The translations under genes and the position numbers were made by a program. 64,000 bases of DNA, from assembly GCA_934182615.1 (NCBI GenBank), contig CAKPRO010000001.1, positions 1 to 64,000 of the forward strand, given 5' to 3'. Positions within the stretch are counted from its first letter, which is position 1, and each line of letters opens with the position of its first letter. Under the pieces are notes generated by a model, which ran no database searches, was not told the DNA's origin, and saw nothing but the letters and a program-made list of their open reading frames with translations. This document shows positions 35,423 through 45,538 of this stretch, piece after piece. The DNA is from an uncultured Bacilli bacterium (GTDB lineage Bacteria; Bacillota_I; Bacilli_A; RF39; UBA660).

Positions 35423-36487
35423 CTAAGTCTGTTTCCTTTTCATCTTGATCATGTCGTAGAAGGCTTCTAGTCTAGTATCAACACCAACCTCATTATCTTC
35501 AGCATCAAAACTCATATAAATTATTGGAATACCATATTCATCACTAATAAATGGCATAATGCTCATCGCCGATATCTCTGGAGTACATCCAAAACTCTTA
35601 AGATGTAAAATACCATCAAATCCTTCTAATCCATATAAATAACTTTTAACAACACTACCACTAGCATCTGCTCCTAAATGATATTTAATATATTTTTTAC
35701 CCTTTCTAATCATTCTATTAAGTATAAATCTCTTAGTAATAAGTAAATAAGTAAGATCAGTATCTCTATATACTTCTACTCCCATTTTCATAATCTTTCT
35801 TTCACTATTATAAGTAGTATTAGCATCAATTAAAGAATATAATTCTCCAAGTATAGCAACTCTAAGAGGTTTAGTAGGTTTATTAATTAAAACATTTCTA
35901 AATTTCTTTCTATACTTAAAATAGTTATAAATATTTTTAAATATCCCATTATCCTTAAAACTATTTAAATATTCTTTTTCTATCTTTTCAAAAGACCCCT
36001 CTACTACTTCAAATCCCATATTAAGTCTAATATATCTTTCTATTTTATCCATACAAATAATCATAACTAAACTATTAATCAAATAATAAAAAGTACTAAT
36101 AGGATTAGCCCTTTTATTCATTTTCTTACAAAACTTATATCCCTTCTTAAGAGAAATGTGATTATCACTGATCATATTATAAAACTCAAAATCATAACCT
36201 AAATCCCTTAATATCTTTTCTTCAAGTTCTCCATAATATCCATATCTACATCCACCACCTCCTTGAACTAAAGTATTAGCTCCTTTCTCTAATGCCTCAA
36301 TATAATTACCAAGATTATATTTAAAAGGTACACATACAAAAGAAGGCGCATACTTACTACCAATTTCAATAGTTCTTTTAGTAGTAGCAGGTGGTACAAT
36401 TACTTTACATTTAGTAGCCTTTCTAATAAAATAATCAAAAACAATATAATAATTTCCCAAATGTGGAAAAGAAATAACTCTATCCAT
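35423..36487 (-). CDS. 2-hydroxyacyl-CoA dehydratase-like protein (COG3581-like)
   Basis: A 354-residue protein with a Cys-containing motif FVCVPFKYNLGNYIEALEKGA, the Gly-rich VQGGGGCRYGYYGELEE and a late SFGCTPEI. These match the iron-sulfur subunit relatives of 2-hydroxyacyl-CoA dehydratases. It overlaps the preceding related gene by 8 bases. No BadF/HgdC-type ATPase activator is next to the pair, so the reaction and electron source are unknown. Cysteines are retained, so an Fe-S cluster is likely. Confidence 0.7.
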   Translation of the reverse strand: MDRVISFPHLGNYYIVFDYFIRKATKCKVIVPPATTKRTIEIGSKYAPSFVCVPFKYNLGNYIEALEKGANTLVQGGGGCRYGYYGELEEKILRDLGYDFEFYNMISDNHISLKKGYKFCKKMNKRANPISTFYYLINSLVMIICMDKIERYIRLNMGFEVVEGSFEKIEKEYLNSFKDNGIFKNIYNYFKYRKKFRNVLINKPTKPLRVAILGELYSLIDANTTYNSERKIMKMGVEVYRDTDLTYLLITKRFILNRMIRKGKKYIKYHLGADASGSVVKSYLYGLEGFDGILHLKSFGCTPEISAMSIMPFISDEYGIPIIYMSFDAEDNEVGVDTRLEAFYDMIKMKRKQT

Positions 36488-37397
36488 TATCTCGCCTAGC
36501 CTTTATAATATCCACAAAACTCTCTAACCTAGTCATTAATCCACTAGTAGCGATACTATCATCAATAATAATATTAATAACAGGTACATCTTTTAACTTT
36601 CTAATAGCAAGTTCATTAACTAAAGAATCAGAAGCGCAAGGAAAAGAAGATAAAAAGACAATACCATCTACACAATCTTTGTAATAGAAAGAACTACCAA
36701 TATTCTCTTTAGAATAAAGAAAATATAAAGTATTAGAAAAATCCTCTGCATAAGAAATAGCAATCTTTCTATCAAGCCTATCAGAATATAAAATATCAAT
36801 ATCTTCATCCTTAAAATAACGAATAATATTACCACATAAATATTCATCATAAACAACATAAGGATGTGCTACAATAAGAATTTTCATTTTATTAGATCTA
36901 AGAATCTTATCTTGTTTATTAACAAGACTTAAATAATATTTTCTATTTTTAATTTTACCCTTAATATAATAAAATAAAACCTTAAAAATATTCTTATTAA
37001 ATTTCATTCCCATTCTAATAAAACCAAATAATTCAAACTTACCCTTTATATAATCAATATCATAATTAAGTATTTTATCTTCAAATAAATTATTTACAAC
37101 ATCATATATCCCATTAAACTTCATACATACCCTATTGCCTTTTCCATAATTACATATTCTAGGTACTAGTATATAATCACATTTTTGAGATAGTTCTTTA
37201 ACATGTCCTAAATAAATCTTAGCAGGAAGACAAGACTCATCAATTGATATATTACCTCCTTTATCAATAATACCCTTATTAGTAGGAGGACTTAAAATAA
37301 GTGTGCAACCAATCCCCTCAAAAAAAGTCTTCCATAAAATATAATCACGATAATATAGTAATCCTCTAGGTATCCCAATTCTAATCTTTCTTTTCAT
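36480..37397 (-). CDS. DUF2229/COG3580-like acyl-CoA dehydratase activase-related protein
   Basis: A 305-residue protein starting RKIRIGIPRGLLYYRDYILWKTFFEGIGC, the hallmark of DUF2229. It has SIDESCLPAKIYLGHV, then VPRICNYGKGNRVCMKF, and a late SSFPCASDSL. In larger Clostridial proteins this region is fused to ATPase activator domains; here it stands alone with its COG3581 partner. The two probably form a complex. TGGAGG precedes the ATG. Function unknown; an unusual reductase is possible by family. Confidence 0.7.
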   Translation of the reverse strand: MKRKIRIGIPRGLLYYRDYILWKTFFEGIGCTLILSPPTNKGIIDKGGNISIDESCLPAKIYLGHVKELSQKCDYILVPRICNYGKGNRVCMKFNGIYDVVNNLFEDKILNYDIDYIKGKFELFGFIRMGMKFNKNIFKVLFYYIKGKIKNRKYYLSLVNKQDKILRSNKMKILIVAHPYVVYDEYLCGNIIRYFKDEDIDILYSDRLDRKIAISYAEDFSNTLYFLYSKENIGSSFYYKDCVDGIVFLSSFPCASDSLVNELAIRKLKDVPVINIIIDDSIATSGLMTRLESFVDIIKARRDNG

Positions 37398-37436
37398 ATA
37401 GCCTCCATCTAATACTATGAAAAAAATAAAAAAAAA

Positions 37437-37460
37437 GAACTAGTTTTCATCTTCTAGTTC
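37437..37460 (-). terminator. rpoE-operon terminator
   Basis: GAACTAG pairs with CTAGTTC, overlapping the last codons and stop of rpoE, and is followed by a T-rich run of about 25 bases. Confidence 0.8.
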
Positions 37461-37883
37461 TTCATCATCTACTATAGTTAAATCAGCATAATCATCATCT
37501 ATTAAATCAGCATCACTATCATCAGTATAATCATCATCATAATTATCTTCTTCACTCATATTCTCATCATCAATAACATCTTCATCCTCTTCTTCAGAGT
37601 CAACTTCTTCATATATATCATCGATATCAATCTTAACAGAATGATTAGCTCTTAAATCCCAATTACCATCATTAAGTAAGATAAATTCTTTAGAAGTAGT
37701 AAGTGATTCAAAGAAGTCACCAATTCTTTCTTGGTACTCTTCATCAGATAACTCAAGTAATTTACATACCTCTTTAAATAAATCAGCAGTATTCATTGGT
37801 TTTTTATTTTCCTTTAAATATAATTCTGCTATTTTAGCATAAGATAACATTTCAAGATTTTCTTTACTCATTTTACTAAGCAT
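37440..37883 (-). CDS. rpoE: RNA polymerase delta subunit
   Basis: A 147-residue delta factor. A folded N-terminal HARE-HTH domain (SYAKIAELYLKENKKPMNTADLFKEVCKLLEL through GNWDLRANH) is followed by about 55 residues made almost only of Asp/Glu. Delta helps recycle RNA polymerase by displacing nucleic acid with its acidic tail. The first ATG has GGAGG 7 bases upstream. Downstream of argS, the same order as in Bacillus. Confidence 0.95.
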   Translation of the reverse strand: MLSKMSKENLEMLSYAKIAELYLKENKKPMNTADLFKEVCKLLELSDEEYQERIGDFFESLTTSKEFILLNDGNWDLRANHSVKIDIDDIYEEVDSEEEDEDVIDDENMSEEDNYDDDYTDDSDADLIDDDYADLTIVDDEELEDEN

Positions 37884-37894
37884 AATATTTCCTC

Positions 37895-39502
37895 CTACAT
37901 TTCCTCTCTAAGAATTAACCCTAACATATATGCAGCATTGTTAATAACAACTTTAACTGCATTAATAAGAGCTATTCTCTCCTTAGTATATATTTCATCA
38001 TCAGTAACAATCTTTTCTACTGAATAATAACTATGGAATAATCCAGCAAGTTCAAATAAATAATTAGCAACCAAATGTGGTAATCCTTTTGAAGCCGCAC
38101 TAATAATAACATCTTCAAACTCTAATAATTTATTCAAAATAGTATATGCACTATCACTCTCTATAGTACTAAATTTAATATCTTTTGGAATTTCTTTTCC
38201 TCTAAGAATAGAACTAATTCTAGCATTAGCATACTCAATATAGTAAATTGGGTTCTCATTACTATTTTTAACTGCTAAGTCAAGATCAAAATCCATTTGT
38301 GTATCTAAACTCTTAGAAGCAAAGAAGTATCTAGCAGCATTAACACCAACATCTTCAATTAACTCATTAAGAGTAATAGTCTTACCAGTTCTCTTACTAA
38401 GTTTAACCTCTTCGCCATTTCTAAGAAGTCTAACCATCTGAAGAATTCTAATATCTATTTTTGATGAATCATATCCAACAAATTCTAATGAAGATCTAAG
38501 TCTATGAATATAACCATGGTGATCTGAACCTAATACATCGATAAGTCTATCATAGCCTCTATTAAATTTATCACTATGATATGCAATATCAGGAAGAAGA
38601 TAAGTATAATTACCATCACTCTTAACTAATACTCTATCTTTCTCATCATATAAATCAGTAGTTTTAAGCCATAAAGCACCTTCATCAATATAACATTTAC
38701 CACTATTTTTAAGTTTATTCAAAGTATTCTCAACAAATCCACGATCATATAAAGATTGCTCACTAGTAAACACATCAAAATTAACTCTAAACTTATCTAA
38801 ATCTTTCTTAATACCATCAAGTAGAATCTCAAGACCTTTTTGTCTAAAGAATTCGATATCTTCGTCTAACTTACTATCACCATATTCATCATATAAAGAT
38901 TCTGCTATTGTAATAATCTCTTTACCATGATAACCATTCTCTGGAATAGCAAATTCTACTCCACATCTTTCTTTATATCTTTCTTTAATAGATACACCTA
39001 AATTATACATCTGATTACCAGCATCATTAATATAATATTCTCTTGTAACATCATATCCAGCAAAAGACATTATCTTAGATAAACAGTCCCCATATACAGC
39101 ACCTCTACCATGACCAATATGTAAAGTACCAGTTGGATTAGCGGATACATACTCAATATTAATCTTTTCTAATTTACCAAATTCACTCTTACCATAATTC
39201 TTTCCCATATCATTAATAACATTAATATTATTAAGTAAATAATCTTTATTAATATAGAAATTAATAAATCCAGGATTGGCAACTTCTATTCTATCAATCA
39301 TATCATCATTAATATTCTTAATAATATCATTAGCAATATTAATAGGACTAGACTTAAGTTCTTTAGTAAGTAAAAAGGCCACATTCGTAGAATAATCACC
39401 ATTTTTCTTATCTTTAGGAATCTCAATAACTATTTTATTAACATCCATATCTACTGGTAAACTCTTTTTTATAATACACTGTAATTTATTTTTTATACTC
39501 AT
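37895..39502 (-). CDS. argS: Arginyl-tRNA synthetase
   Basis: A 535-residue class I synthetase charging tRNA-Arg. It has the N-terminal Add-1 domain, HIGH-type HIGHGRGAVYGD near residue 133, a KMSKS-equivalent KLSKRTG near 367 and a C-terminal DALR anticodon-binding domain. The start overlaps the ywiB stop by 4 bases. Gene order ywiB-argS-rpoE is as in Bacillus subtilis. Confidence 0.98.
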   Translation of the reverse strand: MSIKNKLQCIIKKSLPVDMDVNKIVIEIPKDKKNGDYSTNVAFLLTKELKSSPINIANDIIKNINDDMIDRIEVANPGFINFYINKDYLLNNINVINDMGKNYGKSEFGKLEKINIEYVSANPTGTLHIGHGRGAVYGDCLSKIMSFAGYDVTREYYINDAGNQMYNLGVSIKERYKERCGVEFAIPENGYHGKEIITIAESLYDEYGDSKLDEDIEFFRQKGLEILLDGIKKDLDKFRVNFDVFTSEQSLYDRGFVENTLNKLKNSGKCYIDEGALWLKTTDLYDEKDRVLVKSDGNYTYLLPDIAYHSDKFNRGYDRLIDVLGSDHHGYIHRLRSSLEFVGYDSSKIDIRILQMVRLLRNGEEVKLSKRTGKTITLNELIEDVGVNAARYFFASKSLDTQMDFDLDLAVKNSNENPIYYIEYANARISSILRGKEIPKDIKFSTIESDSAYTILNKLLEFEDVIISAASKGLPHLVANYLFELAGLFHSYYSVEKIVTDDEIYTKERIALINAVKVVINNAAYMLGLILREEM

Positions 39503-39897
39503 AAAACATCACCCATTTCAATTAGTAATTCATATTCACATTCTGTATCGACAATAACATACTTAACATAAATCTTATTATCATTAACATCAAACATCTT
39601 CATGTTAATATCCATATCAACAGAATAACCATGTTCTTTAAGATAATAATTACTTTTACCATGTTTCTCACTAAAAGAAAAACTATTAATAAAATCATTA
39701 CCATCTCTAACAAGTAAAATATCATTATCATTAATCTTAATAGAATACTTAACACCATCAAATACAAAAGATATCTTTTCCTTATTTTTAATACCTTTTT
39801 CATTAAAAGTAATAAGTTCATTTTCTGTATTATTCTTCAAATAACCATTAATTTTAACTCTGATAATATCACTTCCAAACATTTCATTTGAAATCAT
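39499..39897 (-). CDS. ywiB: DUF1934 protein (YwiB-like)
   Basis: A 132-residue beta-strand-rich protein matching DUF1934. Features are an N-terminal IRVKINGYL strand, KISFVFDGVKYSIKINDNDILLVRDG, and an ending VKYVIVDTECEYELLIEM. It is conserved directly upstream of argS in Bacilli, with a calycin/lipocalin-like fold and no known activity. No clear ribosome binding site precedes the chosen ATG; a Met five codons in is an alternative. Confidence 0.8.
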   Translation of the reverse strand: MISNEMFGSDIIRVKINGYLKNNTENELITFNEKGIKNKEKISFVFDGVKYSIKINDNDILLVRDGNDFINSFSFSEKHGKSNYYLKEHGYSVDMDINMKMFDVNDNKIYVKYVIVDTECEYELLIEMGDVL

Positions 39898-39988
39898 ATC
39901 ATATCTTTAAAAAAAATACAACATATTTTACACAATTTTTATCATAATAATAAATGACATACAAAAATAACAAAAATGAGGGATATAA

Positions 39989-41974
39989 ATGAAGAAAAAA
40001 ACAAAGAAAATAATACTATTAAGTTTATCACCATTACTAGTATTTATATTAATCCATATAGTAGTCTTTACCTATGCTTTTATAACACCAAAATTAGAAA
40101 TAAATAAATCACAGTCATTCTATTTGTATGATACCAAAAATGAATTAGTATTTAATGATGATAAGGATTGGATACCATTAAAAGAAATAAGTCCATATCT
40201 AGTAGAAGCCACTCTATCAACAGAAGATAAATATTTCTATAAACATATTGGTTTTGATTATCTAAGAATAGGAAAAGCCATGGTAACAAATATTATCAAA
40301 AGAGACAAAAGTGAAGGAGCCTCCACTATTACACAGCAGTATGCTAGAAATCTCTTTCTAAACTTCGAAAAGACTTGGAAAAGAAAAATAGATGAAGCCC
40401 TTCTAGCCACTGAATTAGAAGTACATTATACCAAAGACGAAATACTAGAAGGTTATCTAAATACCATTAACTATGGTGGAGTATATGGAATAGAAGCCGC
40501 ATCTAAATACTATTTCAATAAATCAGCAAAAGATCTCACCCTAGCAGAAGCTTCCCTATTAGCGGGAATTCCTAAATCTCCTAATAACTATTCACCAGTA
40601 AAAAATTATACTAAATCTAAAGAAAGACAAAAAATAGTCTTAAAGATGATGCAAAAAAACAAAAAGATAACTACTGAAGAATATAATAACGCTATAAATA
40701 CTAACCTAACTATTATAGGTAAAAAAGAAAAAAGCAATATAACAAGTATTAATTATTTCAAAGACTCTGTATTAGAAGAATTAAAAAGATTAACAAACAT
40801 ACCAGAAGAAATAACTAAAACAGGAGGCTTAAAAATATATACAACCCTAGATATAGAAGCCCAAGAAGATTTAGAAAAAGCTGTATATAGTTATATAAAT
40901 GATGAAACCAAAGTAGAAACAGCCGCTATCATGATGAACCCTAATACTGGTGGAGTAATAGCCATGATTGGCGGAAATGATTATAATAAAAGTGAATATA
41001 ATAGAGCCACAAAAGCCAAAAGACAAGTAGGTTCTACAATGAAACCATTACTATATTACACCGCTCTAGAAAGTGGTTTTACCGCCTCTTCATCATTTAC
41101 TAGTGAAAAAACAACCTTTACCTTTGCTGGAGATAAAACATATAGTCCTAATAACTACAACAATACCTATGCCAATTGCCCAATATCAATGGCAGCAGCC
41201 ATCTCCTATTCAGATAACATATATGCTGTCAAAACTCATCTTTTTCTAGGAGAAAATATGCTAATAAATACTGCTAAAAGATTAGGAATAACTAGTAATC
41301 TAACCGCAATTCCATCACTAGCCTTAGGTACCGAAGAAATAAGTTTACTAGAAATGACAACAAGTTATTCATCATTCGCTAATTTAGGATACAAAGTAGA
41401 ACCACATTTCATTAAGAAAATAGTAGATTCCAAAGGAAATACTTTATATGAAAACAAAGAAGAAAAAGAACTAATACTAAATCAAAGTCTTACTTTTATA
41501 TTAAATGAAATGTTAACATATACCTATAATAAAAACTTTATTGACTATAACTATCCCACTCTAATATCATTATTACCTAACATAACTCATAAATATAGTA
41601 TTAAATCTGGAACAACTGATACTGATTTATTAATAATAGGTTATAATAAAGATGCTGTTCTAAGTATTTGGAATGGTTATGATGATAATAGTAAAATAGA
41701 ATCAAAAGAATATTCATATCATAAAAATATATGGATAGATACTATGGAAGCATATTTTAAAGATAAAGAAACAACATGGTATGATATACCTTCTAATGTT
41801 GTAGGAGTATTAGTAAACCCTATAACGGGTATAATAGCAAATGATAATGATACAAAAAAAGAAATGTTCTTCTATATAAAAGGAACAGAGCCAACATTAA
41901 ATGGAACTACTAAAGATTTAGATGCTGTCTTCAAAGAAGAAAATAGTTCAAGCGAACAAAAAGAAGCACCATAA
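39989..41974 (+). CDS. Class A penicillin-binding protein (PBP1a-like)
   Basis: A 661-residue bifunctional peptidoglycan synthase with an N-terminal membrane anchor (residues 8-30). The transglycosylase domain has EDKYFYKHIGFD near residue 78 and GASTITQQYARN. The transpeptidase domain has STMK near 350, YSDN near 408 and KSGTT near 537. The tail is short and polar. GAGGG precedes the ATG. All catalytic motifs are intact, so the organism makes peptidoglycan. Confidence 0.96.
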   Translation: MKKKTKKIILLSLSPLLVFILIHIVVFTYAFITPKLEINKSQSFYLYDTKNELVFNDDKDWIPLKEISPYLVEATLSTEDKYFYKHIGFDYLRIGKAMVTNIIKRDKSEGASTITQQYARNLFLNFEKTWKRKIDEALLATELEVHYTKDEILEGYLNTINYGGVYGIEAASKYYFNKSAKDLTLAEASLLAGIPKSPNNYSPVKNYTKSKERQKIVLKMMQKNKKITTEEYNNAINTNLTIIGKKEKSNITSINYFKDSVLEELKRLTNIPEEITKTGGLKIYTTLDIEAQEDLEKAVYSYINDETKVETAAIMMNPNTGGVIAMIGGNDYNKSEYNRATKAKRQVGSTMKPLLYYTALESGFTASSSFTSEKTTFTFAGDKTYSPNNYNNTYANCPISMAAAISYSDNIYAVKTHLFLGENMLINTAKRLGITSNLTAIPSLALGTEEISLLEMTTSYSSFANLGYKVEPHFIKKIVDSKGNTLYENKEEKELILNQSLTFILNEMLTYTYNKNFIDYNYPTLISLLPNITHKYSIKSGTTDTDLLIIGYNKDAVLSIWNGYDDNSKIESKEYSYHKNIWIDTMEAYFKDKETTWYDIPSNVVGVLVNPITGIIANDNDTKKEMFFYIKGTEPTLNGTTKDLDAVFKEENSSSEQKEAP

Positions 41975-41990
41975 AAAGATGCTTCTTTTC
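41962..41990. terminator. Terminator between pbp and prmC
   Basis: AGAAGCA pairs with TGCTTCT across the PBP stop codon, followed by TTTT. Genes on both sides converge, so it may serve both. Confidence 0.65.
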
Positions 41991-42013
41991 CTATCCACTT
42001 CAAATACTAAATA

Positions 42014-42727
42014 TCACCAAATAAATATAAATCTATCTCTACCACTATAATCCTTTTCTAAAGATATATTAACATTATCAAAATATTTATTAATAATATT
42101 AAGAATATCATTTCCTTGTTTATAACCTATTTCAAAGGCTATAAGAAACCTATCATTCAAGTACTTTCTACATTCGTTAAGTATTTTATCATAAAAATAT
42201 AACCCATTATCATCAGCATATAATGCCATATGTGGTTCATTATTATAAACAACATCCATAATATCTTCATCATAACTAATATATGGTGGATTACTAATAA
42301 TAACATCATACTTATCATTAATATTAGAAAAAACATCACTCTCTATAAAATTAACATCAGTATTATTAATTTTATTATTTTCTCTAGCAACATCAAGAGC
42401 ATCTTTAGATATATCAACAGCAGTTACCATACTATTATCTAATAATTTATTTAAAGTAATAGCAATACACCCACTACCAGTACCAATATCAAGTATCTTA
42501 ATTTCATTATTAAAATACTTATTTATATATTTAATAGTTTTTTCTACTAATAACTCTGTCTCAAATCTAGGTATTAAAGTATTCTTATTAACTTTAAAAG
42601 TATTACCATAAAAATCAACATTACCAACAATATATTGTACTGGTATACCACTTTCTAACTCTCTAATAGCAGTATCCATATCTTTATCTTTTAAATATTT
42701 CTTTAAATATTCTATTTCTTTATCCAT
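42014..42727 (-). CDS. prmC: Release factor glutamine N5-methyltransferase
   Basis: A 237-residue PrmC/HemK that methylates the Gln of the GGQ motif of release factors. It has SAM motif LDIGTGSGCIAI and catalytic ISNPPYI near residue 145, plus a shortened N-terminal helical domain (family usually about 280). It follows prfA, its substrate gene, by 7 bases in the same operon. Confidence 0.94.
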   Translation of the reverse strand: MDKEIEYLKKYLKDKDMDTAIRELESGIPVQYIVGNVDFYGNTFKVNKNTLIPRFETELLVEKTIKYINKYFNNEIKILDIGTGSGCIAITLNKLLDNSMVTAVDISKDALDVARENNKINNTDVNFIESDVFSNINDKYDVIISNPPYISYDEDIMDVVYNNEPHMALYADDNGLYFYDKILNECRKYLNDRFLIAFEIGYKQGNDILNIINKYFDNVNISLEKDYSGRDRFIFIW

Positions 42728-42734
42728 AAACTTA

Positions 42735-43793
42735 TTAAATAGTTCCTTCTAATTTCTTTCTTTGATCTTCATTAATTAAAGCTTCAATTAAATCTTCCAT
42801 ATCTCCATCCATAACTCTATCTAAGTTCATTGAAGTATATCCAATTCTATGATCAGTAATTCTATTTTGTGGATAATTATAAGTTCTTATCTTCTCACTT
42901 CTATCTCCAGTACCAATCTTAACTTTTCTTTCAGCAGCTTCTTTTTCTTCTTGTTCTCTAAGTTTCATATCATAAAGTCTAGTCTTAAGTATTTTAAAAG
43001 CAAGTTCTTTATTCTTAATCTGACTTCTTTCAGTTTGTGAATAAACAATAATACCAGTAGGAATATGTGTAAGTCTAACAGCACTATCCGTAGTATTAAC
43101 ACCTTGTCCACCACATCCACTACTTCTTGTTATATCAATTCTAACTTCTGATTCATCAAGTTCAAAATCAAATTCTTCAGCCTCAGGCATAACAAGAACA
43201 GTAGCAGTACTAGTATGCACTCTACCCTGACTTTCAGTAGCAGGTACTCTTTGTACCCTATGAGCACCACTCTCATATTTTAGTTTAGAATAAACACAAT
43301 CACCCTTAACCATAAATTCAATTTGTGAATACCCACCGGCAGTACCTTCAACAGCATTAAGTATTTCTATTTTCCATCCTTCATTAGAAGCATATTTACT
43401 ATACATATCAAACAAATCACCAGCAAAGATATTAGCCTCATCTCCACCAGCAGCTCCTCTAATTTCCACAATAACATTTTTTTCATCATTAGGATCATGT
43501 GGTATTAACAATACTTCAAGTTCACTTTCTAACTTACTTTTCTTTTCCTCAGCATTAGTAAGTTCTTCTTTAGCAAACTCAGCCATATCTTTATCTTTTA
43601 ATAATTCTTTAGCTTCTTCAATATCTTCTAATACTTTCTTATATTCTTTATATACTTCAACTGTCTTCTCTAACCCAGTTCTTTCTTTAGAAAGAAGAGT
43701 CATTTTCTTAATATCTGATATAATCTCAGGACTAGCAAGTTCCTCTCCTATTTCATTATATCTTTTTAATGTAGCCTCTAGTCTATCTATCAT
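42735..43793 (-). CDS. prfA: Peptide chain release factor 1
   Basis: A 352-residue RF1 that ends translation at UAA and UAG. It has the stop-codon recognition motif PAT in RVPATESQG near residue 184 and the catalytic GGQ in GCGGQGVNT near 229. AGGGATA precedes the ATG. Followed by prmC. Many genes in the window end in TGA, so RF2 must be encoded elsewhere. Confidence 0.97.
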   Translation of the reverse strand: MIDRLEATLKRYNEIGEELASPEIISDIKKMTLLSKERTGLEKTVEVYKEYKKVLEDIEEAKELLKDKDMAEFAKEELTNAEEKKSKLESELEVLLIPHDPNDEKNVIVEIRGAAGGDEANIFAGDLFDMYSKYASNEGWKIEILNAVEGTAGGYSQIEFMVKGDCVYSKLKYESGAHRVQRVPATESQGRVHTSTATVLVMPEAEEFDFELDESEVRIDITRSSGCGGQGVNTTDSAVRLTHIPTGIIVYSQTERSQIKNKELAFKILKTRLYDMKLREQEEKEAAERKVKIGTGDRSEKIRTYNYPQNRITDHRIGYTSMNLDRVMDGDMEDLIEALINEDQRKKLEGTI

Positions 43794-43886
43794 AGATTAT
43801 CCCTCATTTCCTTAATTATTATATAATAAAAAAATAAAAAAGTAAATTAATAATACTAAATTCACTCACTTTCTAAGTATATATCA

Positions 43887-43978
43887 TTAACTTATATATA
43901 ATATATATGGTTGATATCTCAACTTAAGACTACTTTAGGAGGCTCAAGTTGACACTTCAAGACCATAGACTTGAAGTG
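43887..43978 (-). repeat. Paired-hairpin element, copy E, with 3' tail
   Basis: Hairpins 43953-43978 (9-pair stem, U-U mismatch on the minus strand) and 43919-43952 (interrupted stem with a C-U mismatch on the minus strand) abut exactly. Read leftward, the sequence then runs ATCAACCATA, three bases, ATTATAT and soon ATAAGTTAA, the same blocks as after copy F. It lies in the divergent gap between prfA and tyrS. The remaining bases to the tyrS promoter show no gene. Confidence 0.65.
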
Positions 43979-44014
43979 AATAAACAAAAATTTAAAAAAA
44001 ATCATAATTTATTA

Positions 44015-44043
44015 TTGACAATAATAATAAAATGTAATACAAT
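44015..44043 (+). promoter_or_regulatory. tyrS promoter
   Basis: TTGACA and TACAAT with a 17-base spacer; transcription would start near 44050, at the T-box leader. Confidence 0.85.
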
Positions 44044-44049
44044 TTAGAC

Positions 44050-44280
44050 ATATTTATTAAACAACGACGAATATTAAGTAATTATTTCAAATAGTATTAA
44101 ATATAGAGAGTTAATGTTAGGTGGAAATTAACAATACTGAAATAACGAATTACAATATTAAGAGTTTAATCGGTAAAAACCGTTATCATATTGAGACAAT
44201 ATTATTAATAAATAAAAATAAAATATTGTAAATAAAGGTGGTACCACGAGTAATTTCGTCCTTTTGGTATCATCTTTTTT
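44050..44280 (+). promoter_or_regulatory. Tyrosine T-box riboswitch
   Basis: A leader of about 230 bases. AATATT arms at 44070-44075 and 44154-44159 close Stem I, with the AGTA bulge at 44077-44080 and specifier TAC (Tyr) at 44151-44153. The T-box sequence AAGGTGGTACCACG is at 44235-44248, and its variable base U matches a tRNA-Tyr discriminator A. The competing terminator pairs AAAGGTGGTACC with GGTATCATCTTT before a T run. Uncharged tRNA-Tyr would turn tyrS on. Confidence 0.93.
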
Positions 44281-44304
44281 TATATAAAAAAGGAGAGGAT
44301 AAAA

Positions 44305-45516
44305 ATGAAATTATATGACGATTTAGTATGGAGAGGATTAATAAAAGACTTTTCAAGTCCAGATTTAATAGATAAGTTAAACAATGAAAAATTAACATTT
44401 TATATAGGTACAGACCCTACTGCTGATTCATTACATCTAGGACATTTATCAAGCTTTTTAATCAGTAAGAGATTAAAAGACTATGGTCATAATCCAATCC
44501 TATTAGTAGGAGGAGGAACTGGTTTAATAGGAGACCCAAGACCAACAGCAGAAAGAGATACAATAGTAAAAGAAGAACTATTCAAAAATACTGCTGCTCT
44601 AGAAAAACAAGTTCAAAGACTATTTGGGTTCAAAGTAGTAAATAACTACGATTGGATCAAAGACATTTCCGCTATCGATTTCTTAAGAGATTACGGAAAA
44701 CACTTCAATGTAAATTACATGATCAATAAAGATATTGTAAGAAGAAGATTAGAAAGTGGTATTACATACTGCGAAATGTCATACATGATATTACAAAGTT
44801 TAGACTTCTTACACTTAAATAGAACTTACGGATGCAAATTACAAGTTGCAGGTTCAGACCAATGGGGAAATATAACTGCTGGTATTGACCTAATAAGAAA
44901 GAAAACAGGACAAGAAGTATATGGTTTTACAATGCCACTAATACTAGACAAATTTGGAAATAAATTTGGTAAGAGTGAAGGAAATGCACTATGGCTAGAT
45001 AAAAACAAAACTTCCCCTTATGAAATTTACCAATACCTAGTAAATACAGATGATTCAAAAGTAGTAGAATACCTAAAAGTATTTACCTTCCTATCACATG
45101 AAGAAATAAATGACTTAGAAGAAAAGATAAAAACAGAACCAGAAAAGAGAGAAGCCCAAAAAGCACTTGCTAGTGAAGTAGTAAGATTCTTACATGGTGA
45201 AGAAGAACTAAAAGAAGCTATCAAGTTATCTGAATGCTTATTTACTGGTGAAGTAAAAGACTTAACTGATGAAGAAATAGAAATGGTATTTAAAGGTGTA
45301 CCTACCATTGAAACAAAAGAAGATACTATTATAAACATAATGGTAAATAATGATATAGCATCATCAAAAAGAGAAGCTAGAGAATTCTTATCAAATAATG
45401 CTATCACACTAGATGGTGAAGTAATAAATGATGAAAGCCATATCATAACAAACGATAAAAAGAATCACATCATCAGAAGAGGAAAGAAAAAATACTACTT
45501 AATAAAAATAAACTAA
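44305..45516 (+). CDS. tyrS: Tyrosyl-tRNA synthetase
   Basis: A 403-residue class I synthetase of the TyrRS-Z/short type. The HIGH-like motif is in SLHLGHLS near residue 46, tyrosine-binding residues in GSDQWGNITAG, and the KMSKS equivalent KFGKSEG near 222. A C-terminal S4 RNA-binding domain occupies about 340-403. AAGGAGAGG precedes the ATG. Controlled by the T-box leader upstream. Confidence 0.97.
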   Translation: MKLYDDLVWRGLIKDFSSPDLIDKLNNEKLTFYIGTDPTADSLHLGHLSSFLISKRLKDYGHNPILLVGGGTGLIGDPRPTAERDTIVKEELFKNTAALEKQVQRLFGFKVVNNYDWIKDISAIDFLRDYGKHFNVNYMINKDIVRRRLESGITYCEMSYMILQSLDFLHLNRTYGCKLQVAGSDQWGNITAGIDLIRKKTGQEVYGFTMPLILDKFGNKFGKSEGNALWLDKNKTSPYEIYQYLVNTDDSKVVEYLKVFTFLSHEEINDLEEKIKTEPEKREAQKALASEVVRFLHGEEELKEAIKLSECLFTGEVKDLTDEEIEMVFKGVPTIETKEDTIINIMVNNDIASSKREAREFLSNNAITLDGEVINDESHIITNDKKNHIIRRGKKKYYLIKIN

Positions 45517-45538
45517 AGTTCCCTACGAAACTTTAGTT
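45511..45538. terminator. Terminator after tyrS
   Basis: AACTAAAGTT pairs with AACTTTAGTT around an 8-base loop, followed by TTTT. It also covers the 3' end of the convergent small gene. Confidence 0.8.
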
